From Carex sylvatica (taxonomy: Eukaryota; Streptophyta; Magnoliopsida; Poales; Cyperaceae), in the NCBI GenBank assembly GCA_964058845.1, contig CAXKVR010000167.1, positions 1 through 64,000 of the forward strand: a DNA stretch of 64,000 nt. The letters are read 5' to 3'. A model generated the notes under the pieces. The model was not told the origin of the DNA, made no database searches, and saw only the letters and a program-made list of their open reading frames with translations. The position numbers and the translations under genes are program-made. Positions 12,653 through 23,632 of this stretch are shown here, one piece after another (position 1 is the stretch's first letter; the number at the start of each line of letters is the position of its first letter).

Positions 12653-13733
12653 TGATGTCTCATTATTTGACCTATTATTCTGACTAATTTTTGTATCAAA
12701 ACCTGTGTTTTAAACCACCAAATCGTGTCTTTTACATTGAATATCTATAGAATGTGGTACTGCTGCGCTTTTATTCTTATTTTGCAGAAAATGAGCGAAA
12801 TCAGGGAAGATTGTGAATTCTGAAGCTTTACATGCGGGCTGCGTCACATCTGAGGTGGGTCGCATCACACCCTGACGCGGCCACGGACGAGATCGCTCAT
12901 CAACCGCTTGAGATACACAGGAATACGGGCCGCATCAGAAGTGACACGGGTCGCGTCAGCCTTTTCTGGAAACAAAACAGATTTGGAAATAGAGGCCAAT
13001 TGAAGGAAAGTCGGTCAGAAAAGCTATAATACGAGATTTCTTGCTACAGAGGAGTCATTCTGCATTTTCTGGAGCAAGAGAACAATTCCTAGGGTTTGAA
13101 CTTGACGGCTAGCTTGGAGACGAAGTCGAGAAGTGAAAAGACGCAAGTTTCTTCATGGATCTTCTTTGTTCTTCGGGTTTTATCATGAACAATTCTTTAA
13201 TCACTTGTTTTATTTGCTTTGTGATCATGTCTGAGTAGATCTTTTAGTTTCTAGGGTTGTGATGTAATCGAATGATTTGTTTTGCATGTTAGTTATCGGA
13301 TTTTTGTGTTGAAATTTGTGTTTGCTTGATTGTGTTTGATTTTAATTGCTTAGATTAAATTGTTTGATTTTTATTGGTTTGCCACTAGATGAATGATCAC
13401 ATCTAGAGTGCATTTCAACCCTTACTATCTCTCAATTAAACTAAGTACATGAGGTAGGATTAGTGATCCGAAATGTGAAACCAAATAGTAGCCGAAAGGT
13501 GAACATTTCCTCTTATCGACAGATAAGAGGTTACCTTTAGTATACCAAACAAGCAACTAGGTAATTCAGACCAACATACTAAAGTTGAGGTCCAGAATCC
13601 GACGAGAGCACATATCACAATTCCATACCAAGTTAATGAATCAATAAACGACAGTTGAGGTTTAGGAACATTAGGTCTGGTCAGTAGAACCCTACACAAA
13701 GGAACAACACAAAGAAACAGCAGATGCTGTATT

Positions 13734-14920
13734 TGTTACACTAAGTGCACCTCTAAATAGCTCAAAAACTGAAAATAAATGCAATTGAAAGTGAATAGAT
13801 GAGTTTAGAGAAAATTAACACGCGAGATGATAACGGAGATCGGCAAAACAAAGGCCTATGTCTCCGGTGCTTCGCAATCTCTTCTAGGTGCGCCTTTCTA
13901 TTACCCAATACGAAAGGATTACAACTTGTGATCCATTGAGCCCTTACAATTCAAGCGAAAAATCAATCAGCCAACTAGAGATGAGAGCCGACGAGCCCTT
14001 ACAACCAAGGAAAGTCACACAGCCTACTAGAGATGAGAACAAGGTCTCTAAGTTTAAACTACTCAAGAGAAACACTCAATAGATCACTCTAACATAATCT
14101 AACTCAAGATTAGTGAAGTGGGTTTGAGGTTGTTTGAGAAATTTTGAAGTTTTAAGCCCTCACAACAATGGAGTAACTAAAACACTCATAAAATCGCTTT
14201 TTAGAAGACTAGGATCGGCTGAGATACTTTGGAAAAAGAGCCCAAAACCCTATTTATCAAAATAATTGTTTAATGAGCTATTTGACTTAAAGCGTTACCA
14301 ATATTTTATAAAAAATTACCAACGTTTTATAAAATGTTACAATGTTTTAATTCAAGATGCGATTTAAGATTTTAATTTTCTGAAATCTTAGTAAAACGTT
14401 ACAACGATTGTAAAAAGTTACGTAACGATTTATACTGACTCAAACTTGATCAAAAATAGGAATTTCTGAAGTTCAAATTTAATTAAAATGTTACAACGCT
14501 GATTTAATTAAATCGTTGTAACGATGGACAAACGTTAGCAACGTTTGTAATTCAATCTTAGCTGTACTGTAGCATTTCTGACAATCTTAAAACGTTACAA
14601 TGTTTTAAGTTGCTTCCGAGTTCGATCAAGCTGTTACTTCAGTATTTCTGACAGACTGAAAATGTTACAATGTTTTACTAACGTTACTAACATTTGTTCC
14701 CTGTTTAAACAACCTCAAACTTACTTTACCAAGTTTCTGATTTTACAAATTGTATTCTTGATAAGTGTCTTCATGATTTCTTCAGTCCAAGTATTTCATA
14801 TTGTAATTTCATTTGACTTGAACCTGTATATCTTTCAAATAGAAGAAATCATAAAATTCAATAATTGTATGTTTTTGTAAATTAGTCAAATAGACGAAAA
14901 AGATTATTGCTAGAACAACA
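13734..14920 (-). mobile_element. 3' LTR of a SIRE-type Copia element
   Basis: Read on the minus strand, the LTR starts TGTTGTTCTAGC (at 14920), ends GTGTAACA (at 13734) and is 1187 bp. A polypurine tract lies directly upstream, which makes this the 3' LTR. It interrupts the Athila LTR after GCTGTATT. The stretch 14290-14690 is filled with variants of AACGTTACAACGTTTTA. No second LTR exists on the right, so the element is a 5'-truncated fragment, and the target duplication cannot be checked. Confidence 0.7.
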
Positions 14921-14935
14921 ATCTCCCCCTTTTGA
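14921..14935 (-). other. Polypurine tract of the SIRE-type element
   Basis: On the minus strand this reads AAAAGGGGGAGAT immediately before the TGTTGTTC of the LTR. It is the plus-strand priming site used in reverse transcription of LTR elements. Further GAGGGGGAG runs occur at 15086-15114, as is common upstream of this tract in the SIRE group. Confidence 0.75.
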
Positions 14936-15647
14936 CGATTTGCAAAAATATACAATGCGAGTAAGTGCATAAATCAAATTTTTTTTTTCAATTTGGTTTA
15001 CCCAATTGTTATTTTGCATGTCTAGCCATTTTTCTCCCTTTTCAAAATCGACGAAAGGGAGAAAAATTAGCACAAATTTAAGGTGCTCCCCCTCAAAATA
15101 TGTACTCCCCCTCAATTTAGCAATATAATACCGATAAATCACAAATAAAATAAAATTGAGAGATTACTCTATCATTTCATGATAAATTGACAAATCCAAA
15201 CATAATTGCAAATTTTTAAACAAGTATTATCAATTTATATTCTAACATTTGCACGCCACAATTCACACATATATAACAATTCAATTCATGTTTATGCAAA
15301 CTTAGAATTAATTCAATCTCACATCTCATACATATTCATACCAATCACTAATTATTTTAAAATATAACTATGCAAGCATTTGACAATTTAGCAATTTAAA
15401 CCCCAAATAAATCACAAATGCATAGTTTCAACAACAAATATGCATTTTAACCCCTAATTAGTCCAAAATGCATAAAATTCACAATTTAAGAGTTCAACAA
15501 CACATAAGCAATGTAAACAGTTCAAACTATAGTTCAAACTAATTAAAGTCCAAATTAAATATGCAACTAAAGAGAATCCAATTTAATGCATAGCAATTAA
15601 AATAGCAAATTTTAAAACTAAAGTTTGAGAATTTTTTTTTAAAATAG

Positions 15648-16997
15648 CTACTTGTTGTCCACGTTGTCATCGCTTGCATTTTTCGTCTCTTTTTCTTCTT
15701 CATTTTGTTCTTCTTCATTGATATCTTCTTCTTCATCTTCATTCACAACGTGTTGAGGTTGAGGTTGAGATGCCGAGGTACTTGAAACCCCATATACTGA
15801 GATGAATCGAGACGTGAGAATTGATTGAGTCTCACAGAGTAAGCTAATGTCTTTGGAGTTACGATTGACTCGTGCTCGTATTTGTCTCATTCCCTTCTTT
15901 ATTTCTTGACTATCCAACCGTTGAGCATACATTTCACGGCATAGCCAAAGCCATTTGTGTTTCAGGGCCTTGTGGTAGTTCAAATTGACCCGCTAGAGGA
16001 AATGGTTGAGGTTGTGGTTCTTGACCCAGTGGGGCTTGTGCTTGGTTTTCTTATTGTTGTGGCTATTCGGAATTCCAATATTGATTTGGTAGAGCATTTG
16101 CTGCATTTATCCAATTATTTATATCCCGTTGATCGGGTCCAAAGTGCCTTAGTCCCGAATCAGAATAAGCTTGGACCCAACCTATCTTTGTTAAATGGTC
16201 AACCAAATGAATCGGAAAGAAAAATTGTTGCTCCGTGGGTATTTCAATACCATTTGTCCGAATGATCTTATGGATGAAGTTAGCATATGGTAACTGAGCT
16301 ACCTTGCTTTGAAAGACGCTTTGCATGTGGCGAAGGATGATATATGGGATATTGAAGGTTTTGTCATCCTTTTGAATAAGGTGGCGTAAGTAATACATGG
16401 GTCCCTATTCAAGATTATTTTTTATTGTGACTTTTGGAATGATAATGTTGTTTATTAAGAGGAAGAGTAATCTATGTAAGGATGGAAGATGAGAGACATA
16501 GATTGGTGTCCCACCGATGTTATTCCGGTCAAACCATTTCTTATAGTTATCGGTCGTATCAACGGTCAATTGTGTCAAATCCCTTAAAAGATATGTTTCT
16601 TCACCCTCATTTGGTACTTCAAGCCATGTGGCTATGTTCCCGAGAGATAGGATAATCTCTTGCCTGCAAACCCATGAGGAGAGAATGAATGAGATTTGTT
16701 GGATTTTGAGATTAGCATAGAAGGTACGGGTAATGATGTCGGTATATGGTTCACAACAATTCAAAATGGGGTTTTAACTCCAATGGTTTATAAATTCAAT
16801 GATCTTATCATCTTCGAGTTGACAAAAGATAACCCTTGACTTATCAAAGTAATAGCAATCCGATAATTACCAGTGTTTAAATAGGAATATGAAGTTCTCA
16901 TATATTGCGTACGATAATACTCGAACCGAGTTCCTCGAGACAGATATGAGATAAAGTCATAACCCTGGAAATGCTTTTTTCCTATTGTTAAAACCAA
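15648..16997 (-). pseudogene. Envelope-like / 'putative plant transposon protein' ORF of the SIRE-type element, broken
   Basis: Four minus-strand frames follow one another (16997-16788, 16764-16405, 16398-16063, 15983-15648) and together would give about 450 residues. Seen: a central region with FYANLKIQQISF, a SWVCRQEI stretch, ATWLEVPNEGEETY, SLHRLLFLLINN and IPYIILRHMQSVF, and a C-terminus rich in glutamate and aspartate. This pattern recalls the plant 'putative plant transposon protein' and envelope-like ORFs found downstream of pol in SIRE-type elements. That is family knowledge from memory, not a search. Its place upstream of the polypurine tract and 3' LTR, on the same strand, fits. 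Stops and frame changes separate the pieces, and the N-terminus and all of pol are absent. Function in retroelements is unproven. Confidence 0.55.
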
Positions 16998-17233
16998 ATT
17001 TAAATATATGTTTTGTTTTCTTTAATTATTGTCATTGAACTGTTAGAAATATAAACAACCAAAAATCAACCCTTTTCCAACTTTTAGTTTTTAAGTAATT
17101 TATGTAGAGTCCAGTTTAGATTTGAACCGTCCTCAGGATTGATACCTGATTATACTATACGATAGGACTGTGCACTTGCAATCTGAATCAGAAGTGTATT
17201 CAAGGTTAAAAGGTAAAACTTGCTGTACTGAAA

Positions 17234-18682
17234 CTTTGTGCTACCTTTTGGTGTTACAGATACAAATTTGATCATCCTTGCTTGATTGTAATGATATGAA
17301 CCTAGTGATTGTTTTCACTGTGCACATATTTGTCTTGTTCCTTCTGGCAGACAACACTATATCGAACTCTTCTTTGTGTATGACCAAGAAGGTACTGAAT
17401 AAAACTTGATCGGGACAATCACCTCTAAGAGAAGTGTGCACCCGAAAAGACACTAAATGAAATCAGGCTAGAAACTGAATCAATCAGACCATGACAGTCA
17501 CCTCTCAGAGGGAGAGCCACCAGAGTTGGAGCTAAAATAGTTTATTAGAGCAAAAGGGGAGAGAAGAAGAGGCGGGACACAAGCAAACAACAAACACAAC
17601 AACAACAACAACAACAAGAACATCAACAACAAACACAACAACAACAACAACAACATCAACAACATATATATAATATAAGTAACTATATGTGCAACTCATT
17701 CCAAATACTCTTCCATTGTCAAAGAGCGGAAGAAGAGCACAACAGAAGAGAAGAAAAAAAATCCCATAATGGTAAGAGAGACGAGACGGTGCTGAAGTAA
17801 AGAGCGGTAGTTAGATCCACACAGAGAACAGTGATCAGATCCACTAGCTAGATAGAAGCACCTGCTGGGATATATTGAAAGAGTGGAGCGAAGAGGAAGA
17901 GGTGAGGAGGTGGGGAGGCTGAATCGCCATGGGCGATTGACTTTATCCTAAGCGGTTTGACAATTAGAGAAGAAAACCCTCAAGAATGGTAAGAGATATG
18001 AGATGGTGCCAAAGTGTTGATTCGGGCACAGTGTCTTCGCTACGCACCTTGTCTCTGTCTCATCTCTGGTCTTGTGGCTTAGTCACCACAGGTCATCCGC
18101 AGAGAGAGGTCAGGTCGGTAAACCGGCATCTTTCAAAGCCATCCATTCTTGGATAAAAAGACGAAAGTTTAAATCTAAATACTAGTTTTTCGATGGATAG
18201 ACTAGGTGGATTCTCATTCATTCTTTCAGTAGCTCTAGGAATAGAGCTAGAGAGATAGAAGACCTGGGCCTTACTAATGCTAATACTAGAGGAAAGTAGA
18301 GCGAGAATAGGTGATATCAGTGACCAGGGAGTACGAGCTCCTTTTGAGCAGTGGGAAAGAAAATCTTTATTTTTCGGCCATGGATAGCTAACTTGATTAA
18401 GAAAAGCATTGTCAAATATATGAGAACGGTGATCAAATTCACTAGATGCACCTTCTTGGAAAAATTGAAAGAGTAAAACAAAACAAAAAGAAAAGATAAG
18501 GAGGTGGAGGAGGTTCAATCGCCATGGATGATTGGCCTTATCAATTTGGAATTCAAATATTTTCTCGAATGATCATTAAGGTAATATTATTAAAATCGAA
18601 TCGGATCAGATAGTTGGATTGAAAATAATAGAGACAGGAACCAAATCTGATTAGGATCAGATAAAAGGGAAAATACTAATAT
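17234..18682. other. Non-coding DNA with microsatellite and a diverged duplication
   Basis: A (CAA)n-type microsatellite lies at 17584-17664. The block 17828-17945 (TGATCAGATCCACTAGCTAG ... GGCTGAATCGCCATGGGCGA) returns in diverged form at 18428-18540 (TGATCAAATTCACTAGATGC ... GGTTCAATCGCCATGGATGA). The minus-strand frame 18093-18518 (141 codons) begins inside the second copy. It has a hydrophobic N-terminus but no recognisable domain or splice context, so I do not call it. Confidence 0.4.
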
Positions 18683-19058
18683 ACTACGCGTAGTATAGAG
18701 GGCTTCGTGCAACGGCTCAATATTTGAGTTTTCAAAATCCTAATGGTTGATCTGAACTATTCAACATGATCTCCATATGAATATGTATTTGAAAACTAAA
18801 TTTTATATTTTTTAGATTTTTTTTACTATTATTTTAGATAGATAAAAAATCACTTGATCTGAAAATTATATACCATTTAGATCAAGTCATTTTCTACCTA
18901 TCTAAAAAAATAGTAAAAAAATTCTAAAAATTCTAAAATTTGGTTTACAAGTACATATTCATATGGAGATCATGTTGAACGGTTCGGATTGACCTTTAGG
19001 ATTTTAAAAACTCAAATATTAAGCTGTTGCACGAAAGCCCTCTATGCTACGCGTAGCA
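18683..19058. mobile_element. MITE of about 376 bp with ACTACGCGTAGT ends
   Basis: A near-complete inverted repeat. The left arm begins TACTACGCGTAGTATAGAGG and the right arm ends CCTCTATGCTACGCGTAGC. Arms of about 180 bp pair through TTTTAGATAGATAAAAAATC and TTTTCTACCTATCTAAAAAA in the centre. The termini are themselves palindromic. No coding capacity. Related, more degenerate copies occur at about 640-960, 21382-22627 and 57370-57595. Confidence 0.75.
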
Positions 19059-19544
19059 CCGTACATAGCCAACTCCCAGATAAAAGATTGAATATGCATA
19101 AAAACCTGAGAAACACAAAAAATCCGATCAATTTTTTTTTACATTTTTTTTACTGTTTTCAGATTTTGGAGAATTATATCCCTGATTTTTTATCGTTACA
19201 CGTTGAAAATAAAAGGTATATATTGAAATTGACAGCTCATTAACACAAACATAATAGAAAAACTATCATGCATATTTTTTTTATATATAATTTCGTTATC
19301 TGAGAACATGTCATAAAATCATTAAATTCTCTCACGGAAAAAATATTCTTATTCTACATATGAATTACAAATTAATCTAATGAGAGAATAATTTGGTAGG
19401 ATAACAAATGATTCTCTAATTAAAAAAAAAATGCACTACAATCTCTAACCTATTCTTATAACTTTGATAATTTTCATTAAAAATGATTTATACTATATAG
19501 TTTTTTAGTTTATACTATATAGTTTTTTAGTATGTTCCATATAC

Positions 19545-19975
19545 AATCTTTTATATTTGTTAAATGAGAAGGGTTCAAATGCTTTCAATTTTGTGCCTCG
19601 CCTCCATTTTTAAAAACTCAAAATTTAAGAATTAAAAGTCAAAATAAAACTGTTGGATATGATCTACATCAATTTAGCTATTTACATGTATAAAATTATG
19701 ACATTTCAATTTTGTTTTAATTGTTATCAAGAGCTTGTAAAAAACATACTAATGTGGATAATTTTTAGATGTTAATTTTTCAATTTATTGATTCACATAA
19801 AAACAAAATTGAAATGTGATATATAGAGAAAATAACATAGATCACATCGAGCGGTTTTATTTTGTCTCTTAAATTTAAAATTTAAAATTATTAAAGTTTA
19901 AAAAATGAATGTATAGTGAAGACATAAAATATAGAGGCATTTGAACACTTCTCTTATTAAATATAATATTGCTAA
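19545..19975. mobile_element. MITE of about 430 bp
   Basis: Inverted arms: AATGAGAAGGGTTCAAATGC near 19563 pairs with GCATTTGAACACTTCTCTTA near 19938, and CATTTCAATTTTGTTTTAAT near 19703 pairs with AAACAAAATTGAAATGTGAT near 19802. Non-coding. Ends are approximate and no target duplication is clear. Confidence 0.6.
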
Positions 19976-20253
19976 TACTCTAACAGCTAAACCACTTGAC
20001 TCAGCGGTTCGGCTGATGAACCAATTGAGGGTAGTTCAAAAAATGAGGAGTTCGTACCAATTGATCCTCATTTATTTATAATATTTTTATAGTTGTGCAC
20101 AATTATATATATATTTTAGGGTAAAATACTATTGATACTACAAAATTGATATTCATTTGTAGTATGAAAATTTTATATAATTAATTTTCATTCACATTTG
20201 ATCAATATAAATTGAAAGTCTAACTATGTCCTTGAAACCAATAATATAATACT

Positions 20254-20682
20254 TGAGCAAAACTAGGGTGTGATGTGCTCACCAAGAGAGTTTGGTGAGC
20301 ATAACTCCAAAAGCATATCGGATTGACGTTAAACGCCGAATCCAAACCGTTGAAATCCATGTACTTCATGAGTGATGCATATACATGCAAAATTTTGAAA
20401 GTTTCAAGTTTATTTGCTACACGGTCAAGTGGTCAAAGAAATAATAAAAATTGAATATATAAAACAACTTATAAATTAACTTATAAAATATTCATTTCTT
20501 TGACCGCTTGACCATGTAGCAAATAAACTCGAAACTTTCAAAATTTTATATGTACATGCATCACTTATGAAGTACATGGATTTCAACGATTTGAATTTGG
20601 TATTTGAAGTCGATCCGATAAATTTTTGGAGTTGTGCTCACTAAACTTTCTTGGTGAGCACATCACACTCTAGTTTTACTCA
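20254..20682. mobile_element. MITE of about 430 bp
   Basis: Inverted repeat with arms of about 195 bp. The left begins TGAGCAAAACTAGGGTGTGA and the right ends TCACACTCTAGTTTTACTCA. A secondary palindrome, GTGCTCACCAAGAGAGTTTG with its partner in the same arm, lies near each end. The loop at about 20445-20490 is AT-rich. No transposase. Confidence 0.75.
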
Positions 20683-21381
20683 TAATATTTTGTGCGGTCG
20701 ATCGTAGTTATCGATGTATTTTATGATAAACTATTTCAATCGATGTATTTTATGATAAACTATTTCAAATCTTACTAACATATTTATTTTCTCATCTAAA
20801 TTTGAATTAATTTACATGGAATTCTTATCGAATGAGATTTTTAATTAAGTTCATCATAATTTTGTGGTCGTTTGAACAGTTGGTTGCCGTACAAACGACT
20901 ACATAGGAAAAAACGTAGTATCTTGGTATGTTTTCTCGTAAAATTTGTACAGTGACATTGTTGCGTCTTGTTTTGCTTTTTTGCACAGAAAACGAATTCG
21001 TTCCTCTGCATTATCTCAAAAGGCAATCTTTTGAGTTAATAAATATTGACAATCTGATTTACTTTAAGATTCGTGCAAACTAAATCTACACTAATATTAA
21101 AGGCCCCTATATCATAAACAGAGTCGGATTGACTCCGTTTAAAATCGGACAGTTGAGATTCATTAACTCAAAAGATTCCTTTTTGAGTTAATGCAGAGGA
21201 TATGCATTCACAGAAAACGAGCGAAGATCCGTAAGGCTCTTTAAAAAAAAAAAAATCCCGTCAGTCACAAACTTATCGCTAAAGAGAGGAAAAAATATGT
21301 AGGAAGATACCCCCGTTTTTTGTATAAGTATGAACTTGAAACAATTAAAGAGGTTTCATAACCTATATTTGCAGAGTGAGA
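20683..21381. other. Non-coding, nothing recognised
   Basis: A short direct repeat, TCGATGTATTTTATGATAAA, occurs twice at about 20712 and 20738. A second pair with AACTCAAAAGATT / AATCTTTTGAGTTAAT (21020-21045, 21165-21185) is inverted. No gene supported. Confidence 0.45.
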
Positions 21382-22627
21382 CTATGGTAATATGCATATT
21401 ATGCATCAACTATTCAACCCGTCCTATTGATCTATATTTTTATTTCAAAATTTAAATAATCAATCTGAATCATTAAATATAATTTTTATATGAATGTGCT
21501 TGCGAGTGCAGACCAAATTTTATATTTTTTACAAACTTTTTAGCTATTTTAATTTTAATCAGTACAAATCAGTGTTTTGCGGCCATTTTTATTAATACTT
21601 CCAAAAAAAAGAAAATTCAAAACTGTCCCGACCGTCAGGCTCACGGGCGGCCTAATAAACCCACCAGACCGCCCCATGCAGAGACAGGTCAGTCCACTAC
21701 GATTTAAATAATTTTGTGAAGAATTTTTTTCTTGTTTAGAGTGTACGCCAAAATATAAGACATTTGATATATTTATGAAGTTATGTCGTAACTCTTTACT
21801 ACGATTTATACAAGATTATTTGATTATTGTCGATATATACCATTTGCTCGGAGATAGGCAAACAAACACAATAAATAGTAAATGTATTTTAAAATAAGTA
21901 TATGAATAATTATTGAATAATATCTTAGGCATTCGACTAAATAAAATACCGATCGTTGTACGTCTACCGTTGAACGAAAACTTAAACTGATTTTTTTTTT
22001 TTAGAGATCTTAATATTTTTTATTTAAATAATTTTGTGAAGAAATTTTTTTATTGTTTAGAGTGTATGCCAAAAAATAAGACATTTGATATATTTATGAA
22101 GTGATGTCGTAACTCTTTATAACTTTGATTTGGTTTGTCAGTTGGATATCATAAGTTTAAAGATAACACTAATTAAGGACTTGGCCTTGATTCTAAAAAA
22201 ATATTTTATTCAAATATTCACAAAATTATTTAAATCAAAATATTAATATCTCTAAAAAAAAAAATAGAGGACCGCTAGGGACTGGCCCGCCTCCGCATGG
22301 GGCGGTCTGGTGAGTTTATTGGGCTGCCTGTGGACTTGACGGTCGGGACAGTTTTGAAAAAAAATAGATGGCATGGGTATTTTTAAAATTTTCTTTTTTT
22401 TTGAAGGATATTAATAAAAATGGCCGGTGTTTTTGGATAGTCTAGAATTTTCAAATCAAGTGATATTCTACTTATCTAAAAAAACAGTATTTTTTTTTAA
22501 AATATAAAATTTGATTTGTAAGTACAATTTTATAGAAAGATCATATCGAACAGTCCAGATGTTTGAATCTTGAAATAGAAATACGAGTCCATAGCGCGGG
22601 TCACAAGTAATATGAATATTACCATAG
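21382..22627. mobile_element. MITE split by foldback element 3
   Basis: The outer arms are CTATGGTAATATGCATATTA (from 21382) and the inverse TATGAATATTACCATAG (to 22627). Each is followed by a matching arm of about 190 bp (21382-21570 and 22436-22627). Removing the inserted foldback element leaves about 380 bp, the size of the related MITE at 18.68 kb. The insertion lies near the MITE's centre. Confidence 0.6.
21571..22435. mobile_element. Foldback Mutator-like element 3 (FB3)
   Basis: The element spans 21580-22426, with ends CGGCCATTTTTATTAATA and its inverse. It is flanked by AGTGTTTTG on the left and GTGTTTTTG on the right, a 9-bp-class duplication imperfect by one base. Arms contain GTCCCGACCGTCAGG, GACCGCCCCATGC and TAATAAACCCACCAGACC, mirrored on the right. 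Inside, a direct repeat of about 95 bp (21702-21797 and 22022-22116, starting ATTTAAATAATTTTGTGAAG) suggests an internal duplication. No coding capacity. Confidence 0.7.
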
Positions 22628-23308
22628 CATCATTCTTATTTGCAATATTTAATTTTGAAAATGATTTTTTTTTGTTTGTTTACAAAAGATCATCGTCTAT
22701 GGCAATCACATTATTTAAAAGCGATGCAATCATGCAACTTTGTAAAAGCGATGCAAACGGATATGCGTATCTGAATGTTGCCTTACATAAAGTAATTATT
22801 TTACAAAAAAGAAAAGTTTCAAAATAGATACTGAGCGTAGCATTTTATAAATGGAATGTATTTCGATGCATTGTGCAGTCTAGAAAGATTATCCCTTGAA
22901 ATTTTATCCAAATTTTCAAGATGCATTTTTTGTTGAGGGATAATTGACAATAATGTTGCCTTTTTTTGTTGAGGGATAATTTTCAAAATGAAATGATGGG
23001 TCCGAATAAAATAAATTGGCAATAATAATGGACAAAATAAACTTCATAATTAAGAAAAAGTCTTTGAAAATATTTTAAATATCTTTTGTGACCTTTAATT
23101 TATGATTTTAATCTTTCAAGAGGTGCATTTTTATGCACTTAACAAAAGCAGTGATCTACACGAGTCTTGTCTAAAATTCAATCTTATGATAGTTTTTGAA
23201 GTGCCAATTTTGATAAATTATAGATAATTTATCATTTAACTAAACTTTTTAACATTCTCCATTTTGTTGTTGCACTCAATTCATCATACCAAAATACTTA
23301 ATATCTCT
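22628..23308. other. Non-coding, nothing recognised
   Basis: AT-rich. A direct repeat TTTTTGTTGAGGGATAATT occurs twice (about 22927 and 22964). No supported gene. Confidence 0.45.
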
Positions 23309-23632
23309 ATTTTTTAAAAGTAAAAATTAGAGCTCAAACCAGCACCTAACTATTTAACTCTTGTTATCACAATAAAGATTTTTTTTTTTATATCGGTTTT
23401 GAAACCATGACCTCCTATATCAGAGACTGTATTTTTGCTAATAAACCAAAAATTAGTTCTTAAATACCTAATACCCTTGTTTTTTTTTTAGTAAAAGTTG
23501 AAGATTAAGTCACCAAACTATTTAATACATTTGTAATTACAACAAAAGATTCATTCCATTCAGATTTCAAACTCATTACCTCTCGTATTAAAAATCATGT
23601 ATCTTTGTCACTAGATCAAAAACTAATTCGTA
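23309..23632 (-). mobile_element. Two tandem tRNA-type SINEs
   Basis: Two diverged copies of the SINE seen at 9115-9264, both on the minus strand: about 23309-23461 and 23480-23632. Each has the plus-strand order T run, AGTAAAA, CTATTTAA, ACC(A/T)...CAT(G/T)ACCTC, then AACTA(A/G)TTC near its 5' end. Flanks AAATACTTAATATC, AAATACCTAATACC and TACTTAAATATTCC look like linked target duplications, so the second insertion probably used the edge of the first. B boxes are degraded (GGTTTCAAAACC type), so both are old. Confidence 0.6.

Larger units (their letters stand above)
12653..17233 (+). mobile_element. Athila-type LTR (copy A), apparently solo, interrupted by a SIRE-type element
   Basis: The LTR pieces are 12653-13733 and roughly 16980-17233. 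They align by eye with the Athila LTRs at 46.4-47.2/56.4-57.0 kb and 61.86-63.37 kb. Shared landmarks in order are the TGAT start, ATGTGGTACTGCTGCGCTTT, the stretch at 13196-13290 with TTCTAGGGTTGTGATGTAAT, the CCGAAAGGTGAACAT block near 13490, and GAACCGTCCTCAGGATTGAT near the 3' end. No polypurine tract precedes it and no primer-binding site follows, so it is probably a solo LTR. The 3' border is approximate. It carries GC-rich words (ACGCGGCCACGG, GGGCCGCATCAG, GGTCGCGTCAG) at 12834-12960. Confidence 0.7.

Noticed and set aside
18093..18518. 141-codon minus-strand frame with a hydrophobic start like a signal peptide
   Set aside because: No recognisable domain, no intron or promoter context, and it overlaps a duplicated non-coding repeat. 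A long frame by chance is likely.
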